A DNA stretch of 64,000 bases, from the NCBI RefSeq assembly GCF_035582795.1, contig NC_134366.1:152071519-152135518 (forward strand). The letters are read 5' to 3'. Below the pieces are notes generated by a model, which saw only the letters and a list, made by a program, of their open reading frames with translations, did no database searches and was not told the origin of the DNA. The position numbers and the translations under genes are program-made. The stretch is from Mycteria americana (lineage: Eukaryota > Chordata > Aves > Ciconiiformes > Ciconiidae). Below are positions 13,171 to 26,150 of this stretch, in pieces. Numbering within the stretch: the stretch's first letter is position 1; the number at the start of each line of letters is the position of its first letter.

Positions 13171-16100
13171 GCCCCACTTTCAGCCGAGGGAGTCAGTGAG
13201 GCTGCCCTGCTCCTGCTTGCTTTTCTAGTTTCCTTCCTTTGAGAGTTAATAAATATCTTGCTCTATTTTTTTGCACAATAACAACCGTGTGCAGCTCAGG
13301 GGAAATTTGCACAAGGCAAAAAAAAAAAGACTTTGCCAGCCAACTGCGGCTTCTTTTATTCACCTGGTTTAGCTCTGAGTGGCTGGAAATTGGAGGAGCT
13401 CTGGGTGCAATACCTGCTGGGTGCGCCCTGCTCCCGCCGGCTCTGCTGCAGGCAGCTCCCGCGCCCGGGCGGCCTGACCCAGAGTGACCAACCTCACCGT
13501 CTTACGTAAAGGCACTTATTGCATACGGGTTATAAAACTCAGCTTGTCGGCTTCTGAGACACACGACTGTCCCAGCACCGTGGCCTGCACATCACTCAAC
13601 TGTCCTGTAGGGAAGAGGCATCTTCTGATCAGAGACATCGCCCTGGGCAGCAAGGGAGATGGTGAAACCTGCTGGCTGAGCAGGTCTGGAGGAGTCCCCG
13701 TTTTCTGGCCTTGTGCCTTGCTGGCAGAGATGTTCTGGGGAACTGTTTGCAAGAGGCCATGGCAATAGCCCAAGCCAAGCTGCCTCTGCTCTCACGGGGC
13801 CACTTCATACACCCTCGGTTTCTTTAAACTAATTACTGCTATGAAAGGTCAGTGGCAAAACAAATTTGTACAAGCCTTAATATTGCCGAAACCCTGGGTA
13901 TGCTATACAAGCAACTCCAGTAAGTGAGGTTAGGAAGAACTGCTGTGGTAGACCAAGGCTGGATATACAGGCCTTCCTAAGCCAGAGACCTCTGACAACA
14001 TGAAAATAACCTTGTAAGAAGAATATGGATTAGATATGGCAGGTGAAGAGATGGAGGAGTGGAGGGAGCACGTATTTGCTCTGCAGAAATACAGAGATAG
14101 AGGAGAGACCCTGTGATAAACTGCGTGAGTCAGAACAGCAAGCGTCTCAGCAGCACTTGGGTTGGGAGCCTAGCTCTAGCAAACGTGGGTTATTTGGGTT
14201 TTACTGCTGTTATCAGCTTGGCAGCCTTCAGAAGTGACACCCCGGCTGTTGAACACATGGTGCAGAGGTGTTTTCGGCTTCTCTGAGCGCAGGATGCAAA
14301 GAGAACGAAGCTGCTTTTCTGGAGCGTGCTGCTGGTCGCCGTCCGGTGCGAACGCAGGCTCGCGCTGCCTCTCCGCAGGGATCCGGGCTGCTTTTGGGCT
14401 GGGGCCACTGTGCTCTGAGTAATCCATGGGCTCGGCTGGCCAAGGGAACGGCTGGATCGCAGCCCGTACCCTTGCTGCAGAGGTGAAAGATGCTCTGCTT
14501 CAGCATCTGCTTACGCAGCAGCCCAGTGCCGTTATCCTCGCCTGCTAATCAAAGCCTGTGACTGCGACGAGCCAATGCTGCCCTTTTGCCCGAAGCTGCA
14601 TTTCTTTCTGCAGGTACTTATTAAGGGAGCGTGTGCTAAACTGCTGCTGTCCCCCCCCGGGAATACGTTTAGCAGGAAAAGATGGGCTGTACATTCCCTT
14701 GAACCTGGATTTGTGCTCCGGGAGGCCAGTGACAGACCCAGGACTGCCCTTAGGAGCTTCCAGCAGGATGGGACCTCCTGCCGGCTCCTCCCAGCCGCAT
14801 TAAGCTGGAGGAGCTGCTCGATGAGGAGCTGGCTGTGCGGGAGGATGAGCCCCAGCCGCGGGCAGAGCCCCAGACTGCGGATGGGACAATTACAGGAGGG
14901 GCTGACTCATGGAAGCCACAGAAAACAGAGCTGGAAGAGTCTTGGAAATACCTTACAGCTTATCAAGCTGCCACAAGGCAGGATCAGATCTGGCTGTGTC
15001 ACTTCTGAAACAATTAGCCAACGACTGCTGGCTTTTTCTTGGTCTTTTGGTAGCTCTTCATGCAGTGTTATGTATTACTGGTTGCTCTGCCAGTACCACA
15101 CTAGGTTTGCCATGACCCAGGAATACTGAAGGAAGGTGGATTTCAGTGGGTTTTTGTTCTTTCTGCATGGAGAGGAGCGCCCATGGGGAGGTTTCTCCAC
15201 CACAGCAGGGAGACTGGCACCCCGGGGTCCTGCCTCGATGCTCCATCAGCAGCTGCTGCACGAGCTCCAGAGCAGCACACCACCGCGTGAAAGCTCTCCG
15301 GCATGAAGGCAAAGGATAAAGGGATAATTTCAGCCTCCTCTTCCTTATTGCCTTGATTCTGAAATATGTACGTAGCCTAAGCCCTATTTGCAGCATCCAG
15401 TCCACATCCACCACGGTGCAACTCGCAGCATCCAGCAGAGTTTTCATTGCAAAACAGGGATGTTTTAATCACAACCCTGTGTGATGCTGATGCCCCCAAC
15501 CCATTGCCTTCCAGCACATCATGTGGTGCAGAAGCTCCAGCCCCGCACAAAGGCAGGGAATACTGCGGGACACGAGCCAAAATGCGGTGTCTTATTCCGA
15601 AACGCCGGCATGCGCCGCGGATGCTGGTTCGCAGAGCCGTGTTTCTGCAGAGCCCATGACGAGGCCATGCGAAATGGGCTGAGGCAAAAGGGGGGTTGTG
15701 CAAAGAGGGAAGGGCAGGAGGGAAAGTCCTGCCTTAATGCAGACTCTGGTGGGCAGCACACCGGCTGGGTGGTTGGTTTGGCTCTGTGCTTTACAAGATA
15801 GGTGAGGTCCTCCATGGTTTTCAGAAGGAAGAGGAGGAGGGATGTGGGCATGCTCTAATTAAGGGGGATTTCCTGGGCACCCGAGGCACTGAGGGAAAGG
15901 GAGAAAGGCAGCACAGCACAGGAGAGAGGGCTGGGGCGGCTTGGGGAGGATCCCTGGCCCAGGAGCTGTGCGAGGGGAGAGGAGAGAGAGAAAAACTGGA
16001 GCAGGTTATGGGCAAAAAGGCAAGTTTACCAGAGGGAGTGGGGCCATGAGGGTTTTCTCAGCAGAGGAGGGAGCTGGGAAGAAGGTAGGAGAAGGGAGGA

Positions 16101-19100
16101 TAAGGAAGGATGCCAACACGCCGGCCAGCATAATGCTGCTGACCGCAGCGCAGCGACACTCGGGTAATTTGGCCAAATCTTGGCGTTGTAAGGTCCAGAA
16201 AAGGAACTCTCTATTTATTTAGCTTTGGTTAGTAGTAAAGAGCACAAAGCTCTCAGCACCCTGACAATTAATCTTCCGAGAGTATAACTACATACAGCAT
16301 CTCTAAAAGCAAGCATTAAACCAGGAACAAATGAAGCCAGCTGAGCCAGCCGGTGAATCAGCCACCAGCACGGCGTCCCCCCGCTCCCCTCCGCTGTCTG
16401 GGGAGCACAACCTCCACCCCCTCCGGAGCACAGCAAGCAGCCGGCTCCCACGGGAGGTCCCAGGTGACCGTGAGGAGCAGCGCAGCCCACGGGAGCTCTT
16501 GGAGAGAGCGTTAACCCCTGTACCTTTGGCTAGGTAAAGGAGCCGAGTTAGAAGGAAAGGGGTGTCAAGCCATGATTTTTGGTCAAAACCATATTCCTCT
16601 TTTTTGGACTGTTACCGTCTCCCAGAGGAGGCTAAAATTCTCCTTTTGGTTCACAAGGACCAGCTGGTGTATCCGTCTCTCCTGCAGAGCCCCACGTGCC
16701 TGGTGAGAGGAAGACATCCTTCGGAGCCCGGAGGCATCCACCGGCTCCCGCTCAAGCTCTCCACCACGCGAGTGGCCGACGGTGCCGGGGCTGCCTGGCT
16801 TCACGGCTGTGCCTGGCGGGGCTGTGCTGGCCCCGGCTCAGCCCGAAAGCACCATGCCACACAGGCCAGGCCTCGCTCCCAGCCCTGGGAGGGCCAGTGG
16901 GATTCACACCTCTGACCCTTGGGCTCGGAAAACCTGGCAGCACCCATCTAGGTTCCCAAGCATGGAAGCAGGCGCCAGCCCTCGGTCCCAGCATGAATGT
17001 TTTGGGGTTGGTCTGCCAGGGGCCAGGACACAAGCTCACTTATTTGCTGCCTCTAATCGTTAGGTAGAGCATACGAACTACGTGAGCCCAAGGCAGTGGG
17101 GATTACGAACCAATTCATAACTTCAAATACCCAAATACAAACTTTTAAAGTCTCATTTTCAAGCATCACACAACTCTCTAGAAACTTCTGGTTTGATTTT
17201 TCACACCCTCCAGCAGTTTTGTTACACCTTATGGCCAAATCTGCTTTTTCTGCCTTGGAGTAATATGCAAGGAGTTCATCACAAATCAACACTAGCCCTG
17301 TGCTGGAAAAAAATATGCTTTACACACAGCACCCTAGGACCATTGCTAGTGGTCCACTACCCAAAGCCCTGCAGGAGGAGAAGCTTGTGATCTGCTGGTC
17401 ATGACCTTCCTGATTTTCATACCAGTAACATGGGTACCAGCAAATGGGGTCTCCAATGCAGGGGAGCTCCCCTGGTTTAAGTCCCCCGTGGGCATAAGCC
17501 TGGATTAGGCACTAACCATCGCCAAAGCTGGCAGGAGCTCTGCTGCTGAGCCAGTGAGCAGGGCAGGGAGAAGCACCGGCATCTGCAGAGGCTTTGGGCC
17601 TTCCCCTGTTGATGGACCAGCAACTCACAGCATGATGGTGGTGCCACACCTGAGGGGAGAGCAGGTCATTAACCATCTGCGGTGCGGTGGAGGCCGGCAA
17701 AAGCTTTTGAGCTAGAAAGCGGAAAGCGTAGGATCGGCAGCGGCTCTCACAGCCCTGCTGATGGCACATTCCCACCCTGCTTTGGTCAAGAAAGCCTCCA
17801 TGCATCCTTCCCACTCCCTGACAGCTGCTCTTGGGTGTTGAACAGACAGTGTGCTGTCAGGGTACATACAAGGCTTCAGTATTTTCCAGGGCTGAATACC
17901 TCCAGACTGACAGCCCTGGTAGCATTTCTGGGCCCAACACAACATATGAAGCTTGCAGGGACTTGACATTATAGCCTATCCTGAATCAGGCAAAAAAACC
18001 CATGAGACTTTTCCTTCTCCTGGGATCTGCAGCTTCCTACCATCACCTTTTAGCCATCCTCACCTTCGCTCCTGACCTCGTCAGGCTCGAACTTAAACCA
18101 GGTTCTAATGAAGAAAAGATAAACGATGAAAGAATGGGGTTGTCTCCTCCCTTGAGCTAGAGGACTTGTGTCCACAGCCCAAAACTGGGCGTGGGGGATC
18201 GCATCTTCTCTTGCCATCAGAGCACGGGAAGGGTGCTGGGGCCCTGCGTCGCTGGGAAGGATGCCTGTGGGGCTGCCGTTAGAGACTGTATCACAGTAAC
18301 TGGTTTCCAGAGGCTGAATTTAGGTTTGTGTAGGTGGTAAGCATTTCCCAGCTGTGGGTGTCTGGCGTTGCTACCTTCCCACAGGGTTTCGTATGTGGAA
18401 TTAACCCCTCCGCCCCCAAACAACGAACCCAGCAAGCCCCCCAGTGCTCCTTGGGGCCACGTGCAGGTGTGGACGGAGCACCCACCCGTGGCCCCGGCAC
18501 CCCCCCACCGCCGTGGGCACCCGGTTTCACAAGGGCTCGCTCATGGCAGCAGAATCCTGGGCTCCGTCTCATGCTTGGGAGGGGACATCCCCGGGGGGTG
18601 CCGCGACCTGCTCCCACCCGTCCCCCAGCGGCACCCTGGTTCCTTCAGCCCCCCGCTCACGCCAGTCTCTTGTCATTCAACCCATCCCCATTTCCCCACT
18701 CTCCTCTAGGTCAGTCACCCCCTCTCCTCATCTACCGTCCCAGTTTTCCCTGCTGCTTTGTCCCCTCTCCGCTTTCTTCACCGTATCTCAGCCGTTCCTC
18801 ATCTCCTGCCAACCAGCCCCAGGCTCCTCAGACCTCAGGGTAAGGACTGCTTGGCTAGACGCTATTCCACATGGCCAAGCAACAGGCAGCACTGTCCTGA
18901 GGATGGCCTGGGCAGGCACCGGTCACTGGTAGCTTGCTGGTGTCACCTATCCTGGGTTTCAGCCTGCCACTGGGATTGCAGAGCTGGGCTGCAACATCTC
19001 CCTGCTTCTGCTGAACAGCAGCTCGGGTGGCACGAAAGCTTTGCAGAAGCTTCAGCCAGACAGCTGAGTAGGATTTAAAAAGTCTTAAAAAAATACTTTA

Positions 19101-22100
19101 GAAAGAGAAATAATATTTTTAAAGTAATCATGTTTTAAAACTACAATTTACTTGCCTATATATGAAGACCAGGAGTTTGGGTCGTGCTCTAAAACCATTC
19201 AAATTTCAGGAGCAGGACTGCCCTCACGTACATTGACTTTCTAAAAGTCAAGTCTTTTCTAAACTAATTGTCGAAATCAATACAGGACCAAAGCCCCATG
19301 AGGTGACATCTCCCCCACCCCTCCCAAGCCCCACCTCGGGTGGGAAGCAAAGCCTTTCGGGGATGTATCTTCTCTCCTTTGCCCAGAAGAGGACCTCCAC
19401 CCGGGGACTTTGCTTTCCAGCCACTGAAGAAGAAAGCTTTCAAATGGCAGGATGGAAACCAGTGCACATGACGATTGCACATTTTTTTGTTTCTTATTGG
19501 TTCTTTACGTGTTATAAAGAATTTACAATGCTACATACTCACCCGTAACCACCCTCAGGGGTGGTTATTTTTTCACCACCCTCATAGTGCCCACCTCACC
19601 CCTGGGACCTCCCATTCCACCTCAGGCACCCCTGCCCCGCACACGCTGCCGTCCTCGCTCGTCCTCTCGGCTCTCAATGCCGGGCTTGCCCGGTTGTGGA
19701 AGCCCCAGTCCACCCACGGGGCTCGATGGCTGCAGGCATTCCCACGAGCCGGCCTTGGGCACGTGTCCCAGCAATGCCCATGGGTGGGTGCAAGCCAGGG
19801 AAGAAATGCAGCTGCGCACGGGTCTGCTCAGCTGCTCTGCAGAAGGGGAGCCCAGGCGTGAGGGCATCGTCCTGCCTTCGGGCTGTGAAGCATCCGAACA
19901 AGCTCCTTTTAATATATTTTAGTGTAATAATTATATCACAGTAGAAATTAGGTGCTCAAGAACAAGGAAAAGACAAGGTGCTTACCCTGATTAGCAGCTC
20001 TTCGTTGGTTACTGAGCCTTAATTTTACAATTGGAAGTGAAAAGCTGACTCACCCTCCCTGACTACCTTCAGCACTGATGCAGGAGTTTCTGGCTTTGCT
20101 CTGAAGGCATGAAAAATAACAGGTACAATAAAATTACAAAAATCATCCAGAGTAACAAATAGGAAAGGGTTGCTTGGCAGAAGCTAGACAGGAACATTAT
20201 GAATTCATTTTAACTACAACAATTACTATCAAATGGCTGGAAGGATGGTAGAAGACCAGCATTATTACACTGTGCAATATTTGAGGTAATTTGTTCCTGG
20301 AATTTGCTTCGTTTCCCTCAGATTACTGAATTCACCAGATAATGTCTGTCTAGAATTCCTCATGCAAAAAAAATAAACAACCCCCGAATGAAGGAAAGCA
20401 GTAAATCCAACTCGAATGAACGTTAAAGCCCTCCAAGACATAACGTAGAGATGAATGCTGTCACCGCTCCCAGGGTGGTCCTGTCAGGAGGCCACAGAGG
20501 ACATTTCCTCGCCTGGCCACGAAGGCTGGGTGCCGGCGCCATCCGCCCATGGGCCATGCAGCCCTGGGCCGCCGACCCGAGGCACCCACCCAGCACGTCC
20601 TGCCCACGCCGCAGCCACGGGGTTTGGGGCTGCTCACGTAGGATTGCGGCTCTTGTGCCCGTGGATCAGTATTTCCATTCCCAAACGACTTAATTAAAAG
20701 AAAGACAGTAATGCCTTTCCGACCAGGCAAAAGCTAGGCTAAACAAGGCGGCTCTGGATGTCCACCACGAGCTACCCCAGCCATGAAGCCGGCAGCTTCG
20801 CAGGGCACGGTGCTGGGACAGAGAGGACAGTCTTTGGTGTACTTGGACTCACAGGCAGTAGATGTTTACCGTACGGAAGCATGCTGCTCTGCAGCTAAGA
20901 GGAGTAGATTTTGCAGATCACGATTAATTCTCCCGGGCGTGTGAGCGCTGGACGGAACAATTACAGCTGCGGACAGTTTTATCCTGTTTGCCATGAGCAG
21001 AAAATGGAAGGGCTGCAGAAGGAGACAGTATTATATCCCAAATCTCCTTATTTAATAGTGGAACAAAATGTACTTTTATGCCTGTGCAGTTTGTAGCAGC
21101 AAGCCAAGGCTTTCTTCCTCTTACCCCAGGGTGCTTTCATTTGTTCTGCCAGCCCATTCCCTGTCAGTCAAAGGATATACATTATTAATGTACGGACTAA
21201 ATGCTGTTCTCACTCATCCCTTTGCTCTCAAAAGCACCGCTTACATGAAGAGGACAAGGAGGATTTGGCCCAAAGATTTTAATCGTGTCACTCCGATGAA
21301 TTGGTTTAACACAGATTTAAATGGGAAGCTTTTCGTTCTGATTTTTCTGGGTGTTTTAATTACTGAACGGGTTATTGTTTGGCTAATTTAAATCAGCATG
21401 GAAGGGGAATACACTGGTAGCTGCTTGAAGTAGTATCCCTGTAGCTCTGTCTCAAACAGCAAGAGATTAAGACTGAAAATATAGCTTTATAAAACATGAT
21501 TATAAACAGCTTGGAATTTTTTTTAAGGGAAAATATTTGTGCAGGAAGAGATGCCACCTGCAAAGGAAGCTTGAAATTTTGGGCTAGTCCTGCTCCAGCT
21601 GAAGTTGAGTCAGCACCTAGGGTACGGTTTTTTGCCCCGTACCAAGACATACATGAATTGTATTTATGCAGAGCCACAGCGAAGTTGAGCAAGTGCAGGA
21701 CCTGGCTGTTGGTGCCCAAAAAGAAACTGTGCTTTGGAAAATACAGGGTACAGCAGAACATACGTGCAAGCAACAGTTTAGAAAAGTTTTCCTATTGCGA
21801 TAACAGTTATAGAGGCCTAAGGCGCATTAAATGGTCCCGAGAGGTGGCTGAGTGATGGCACTAAAGGTAAAGGTAATGGCTGCAAAACAAAGAGCAGCTT
21901 CTTGCCCTGACGGCCAAACCCTAAGGGCCGGACCCAGCAAGTCCTGCTCTTCCGATTTGTTCGGCGCTTGAGCTGGGTAGGTGGGATCTCTCACGGGGAT
22001 TTCGTATTGCCTGCTCTCATTTGCGCTGTGCTGAGGAGGAGGGCAGGTGGGCTGGGGATTAATTTCCTCTCACATAAGACTTGTCTTTGCAGACAGAAGG

Positions 22101-25100
22101 ACACTACATGAAAAATAAATGAGATGATGAAGCATGAGAAAGAGGGAGAAGCAAACAGGTTGGGCAGGAGGTGCCAGACATTCAGCAAAGCTGATTTGCA
22201 AGGTGTTGGCAGTTCAGGGTTCACTGGGGGTAGAAGGCAGAGTGGTAAGCCTTGACCTGGGAACTAATTACGTTAAATACATAGTGGTGAAACACGCCCA
22301 AGGTTTTTAAGGAGCTGTCTGGTTTCTCACTTCAGAAAGAGCTGCTCAGTACTGCAGTGGCTTGAAGCGTGGGGAGAGTGGGTCAGGGCTGCTCCCGAGC
22401 CCTCCTCTCTGGGGCAACTCTTTACCAGCTAAACATTCACGGTGCAGTAAAAAACCGGCCTGGCCACCACTGTGCTGCCGATGGCACAGCCGGTAGACAG
22501 CAGAGGGCATGGGGCAGGGGGGCTGTGGATGTGCAGTCCTGCTCTCCGCCCCGTTTGGTCCCAAGCCTTGCCCTTATGCCTCTGACTGTCCAGTTCCCTG
22601 TCGCTAAATAAGGTCACGTGTGTGACGGAGGACCGAAAAGGAGAAGGAGGCATGGCAGAGAGAAATGTGGTCTTAAAAAGATGCCTTTGCATGAATTTGG
22701 GTGGCAAGGGCCAAGGCAGTAAATCCTAATTGAAAATATATATAGTCTGAAAAGCAAAGACCTTGCAGAGTAAATGATTAACTGGTCGAAGAAGGAGCAG
22801 GAGAGCCCCTCAGCTGCCCACGAACTGTTTATCCGGTGAAGAAAAGAGAGGCAGAGAAAGAGTTGTTTCAGCCTCTAGCAGCTGTGACAACTTCTGTCAC
22901 AGCAAGACAGCTCTTCTGCAGGGAAAGGCTTGTCAACGTGACCTGAGAAAAAGGACGGTGTGGCTGTGACCAGTGTGCGTTTGGGAAGTGCCCACGAGTC
23001 CTGGCCATGGAGCAGGAGCCAGCTGTGCCAGGTGCTGTTTGAGAGCCCACCGGTGGATGCTGCAAAGGCAGCAGTGGCGTCTGGGCAGATGGGGACGTGC
23101 TAGGAAATAGCGAGGACAGTAACCGGGAGGACAGCAGGAGCAGCCTGGCAGCGGCTACTGGCTTCTGGGACATATCCTGGTAAAGCAGGGGCTTGAAGGA
23201 AGGCGGTGAGGTCTAGAGAGAGTGAGGATGGTACAAAGAGGAGGCGAACATGGGAAGGCAACAGATGAGGAGAACGAACTTCTGGGCAACTCTCTGGATG
23301 GCCATTCTCTAAGCGATGATCAGGGCCAGACAGCGTATGTGAAGGCTGTACACTAGAGGAAGGGATGCTGCACAGAGGAGATGCTAAAGACCTGGAAATA
23401 AGCATTCATAAGAATCAGCAACACTCCTAACTTGGAGGAGGGGATCTAGATGGAGACCCAAACCAAGCCAAGGGCTCACGTACAACCCAAAGGGAAAGAC
23501 AAGATAGTGGCAGCAATGGAGAAAGGAGTAGGGGGTGAAGAGCTGTGGGCAGAAGGTAAGAGTTTTCTGTCAGCAGTGTGGAGCTACAGCTTTTGGCTAG
23601 ACTTTCACATGGAAATGTCAGAGAGAGGGGGCTGAGATTTATTCCACAGTAACGAGGCAAATTGAGGAGTTATTGGGAGTAAAAATGGTAGCTGACTCAT
23701 GTTTTTGAATAGGAAAGACTTACACAGCTCTCCTAGAAAGCTGGCTGGAAATGGGGATGAGGAAAAATCTGCCATAAGAATGGAAAGACTAGAAAATGGT
23801 AGCCATTGGAAGACAAAAAGAATATAAATAATAATGCTGGTTTTGATATACCTTCCTAAATGAAAAGAAGGGCTGTTTCTACAGAATATGAATTCATAGA
23901 TTGGGATCCACCTCTTAAAATAGGTGGGGTTTACGATAGTTTAGGAAAAACAAGAGATGCCTATCTCAAAAATAAGAGATATGTCTAGCACTCTGAAGTT
24001 TGGTAACTAAGAAATTGAACCAAGGGTAACCATTGGGATTATTTGTTTAATGTCTCTGCATACCAATTTGCCTGAAGCGTGGCTTGAGACAGACCAGTCT
24101 CAATAATGAAGAATCTTGATTTTAAGTTAAATTCTACACCATCTGTTTCATTATAATCCGCTTCCATTCACTCTCCAGGGGGACAGTAACAGCTTTACTT
24201 GTTTTAAGAAGCTGGACAACTAACCTTCAGCAGGAATAACATTTCAATACTTTCTCGTAATCAGTTTTAGCAACTAAGCCAACGAGCTCTTGGTAGCGCT
24301 TATACCTGCCTGAGAGCCAGAGCCATTTGCAAAGAAATTCTGGGAAGCAGCACTCTTTTTGGCTGTTGCGTTCGTGGCCGACCTTTGTTTTTTTGGTGGC
24401 ACTTTTTAACGTTCCCGTTGCTCTGTTCTAGTCTCCTCTTGAACGGTGACTGCTTCATTGAGCTTTCCCGTTCATTTCCTCCTGTGGAGCTCCCTGGAAG
24501 TGGAAGGACTTCCTTTCTCTCCCTGCCAGCTCTACAGCATGTGATCTGCTGGAGTCAAATTCTGGTCAAAAACAGCTCATAAACATCCCTGCTGACAACA
24601 AACTCTCAGCATCAGCTTTGTTTAAGTTTCCATCCAATTTTTCCCTTCCTGGGACACCAATTATATACAAGCCTGTTCAAGTACGTGGTCAGATGAGTAT
24701 CTGGGTATCAATGCAGCATGTGGAGGTCTGGTATAGACATACCCACAACAAGGAGGCGTGGAAGAGGAAAAAAGTCAGCCAAGGACTTAGCACATTCATT
24801 ACCGCATTAGTTAGAGGGATGGTGTGTTGGTACTTGCAAAATATCTGTCACGGGTGCCATATAAAGCACAATCTCTTCCAGACATTGTTAGTTTATTGCC
24901 TCTGAATGGACCTTCACCATCATTAGCAATCAATCAATTCTGAGCCAGCTTCAAGTGCTCAAAAGCAAACATTTCATGTAAGCAAATGCAGAGTGAATTG
25001 TTTTTACAGTCTCTAATTGGGATCCCACCTCTCCCTCTCCTCCTTCCCTCACACAGGGCAGCTATCAAGGGGAAGCTGTTTGTCTTTGCTGATCTCGTAC

Positions 25101-26150
25101 AGAAATACAGACTCCCTGCCACTTCCCTGCTCCCAGCCGCAAGCTCCCCATCACGGGCACCACGGTTTGTCAGACTCTTCCAGGGGCCGACTTCGCTCAC
25201 TTGCCCGGCAAAAGTCAAAGGGCTCGTTTTCTGTCGGGCTGCTGGGTTGACTGAGCTCATGAAAGTGCCCGACAAGCACCCGACGTGGGTGATGCTGGGG
25301 CGCACAGCTGGGAGCAGGGAAGGGAAGAGGGAGGCAGAAGAAGGACCACCTCGTCCTGGGCAGCAAACGCTAAAAACAGCTCTGCTGCCCACAGAGCCAC
25401 GGCCAAAGCCCTGACACGGAGCAAGTCTGGTGCAGGCACTCGGCATCAGGTGCTTTAGCCTGAATTCTCTTTCCCGACTAAAGAAATACAAGCACTGATG
25501 GAAATTTGTCTTGTGGTTTGGGCATTTCTCGAGTGTTTCTTTGGTGTCCAGCATCGCAGGGGGTTATTTTGCAGCTCTAACCCACCACCCTCCCCCATAA
25601 CGACACAGAGAGCCTTTCCTCTACCCAGCTGCCTGTTTTCACAAAGCTTCCAGCAACAGGATTGCCTTTAAGATACCTCCCTTTCTGCAAATTTGGCTGC
25701 CTTCAGCCAAGGGCTTTAGAAGTTTGGGCCTAGGGCCAGCTAGACAATGAGAAGTTATATCACTTGTGTGGCTCTACGAGCCCCATTTCGAGAGGAAAGC
25801 AGGCTGGCGTCTGGGAGTAGCAGCCCCAGAAAGCACCTCTGCAAATGCCAGGTTGCTTCCATCCCTTCATAGGAGTGAGAGATGAAGCCTGGCCACCACC
25901 AACTAAAGATAGATGGTGCAATCAAGGCAGTATTAGCAGATAGTAGTTTTGCACTGGACAATTTTATTGTTACATGATTGCGCTCCTACCCATTCACCCA
26001 CCCCAACTGGGAAGGGAGGGTGGCACAGAGATGTTTGGGTCCTGAGAAAATGCCTGGAGCCAGAGAGCAAGCGAGCGAGACAATTAATTTCAGAAGTGTC
26101 TAAGAGAGTGGTTTCCAAATCTCTGTCCGTGGGGCGTCTGTGAGGTCCAC
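13171..26150. other. Intergenic region, no gene recognised
   Basis: A long stretch of moderate GC content without identifiable exons or clear mobile elements. AT-rich, element-like blocks occur at about 20905-21060, 21230-21392 and 24900-25025. A minus-strand frame of 206 codons (24934-25554) and overlapping plus-strand frames have no recognisable domains. Purine-rich low-complexity DNA lies around 15820-16110 and 23090-23640. Confidence 0.6.

Noticed and set aside
24934..25554. 206-codon minus-strand open frame
   Set aside because: No recognisable domain, overlapping frames on the other strand, no splice or poly(A) context. Kept only as a point to test in the findings.
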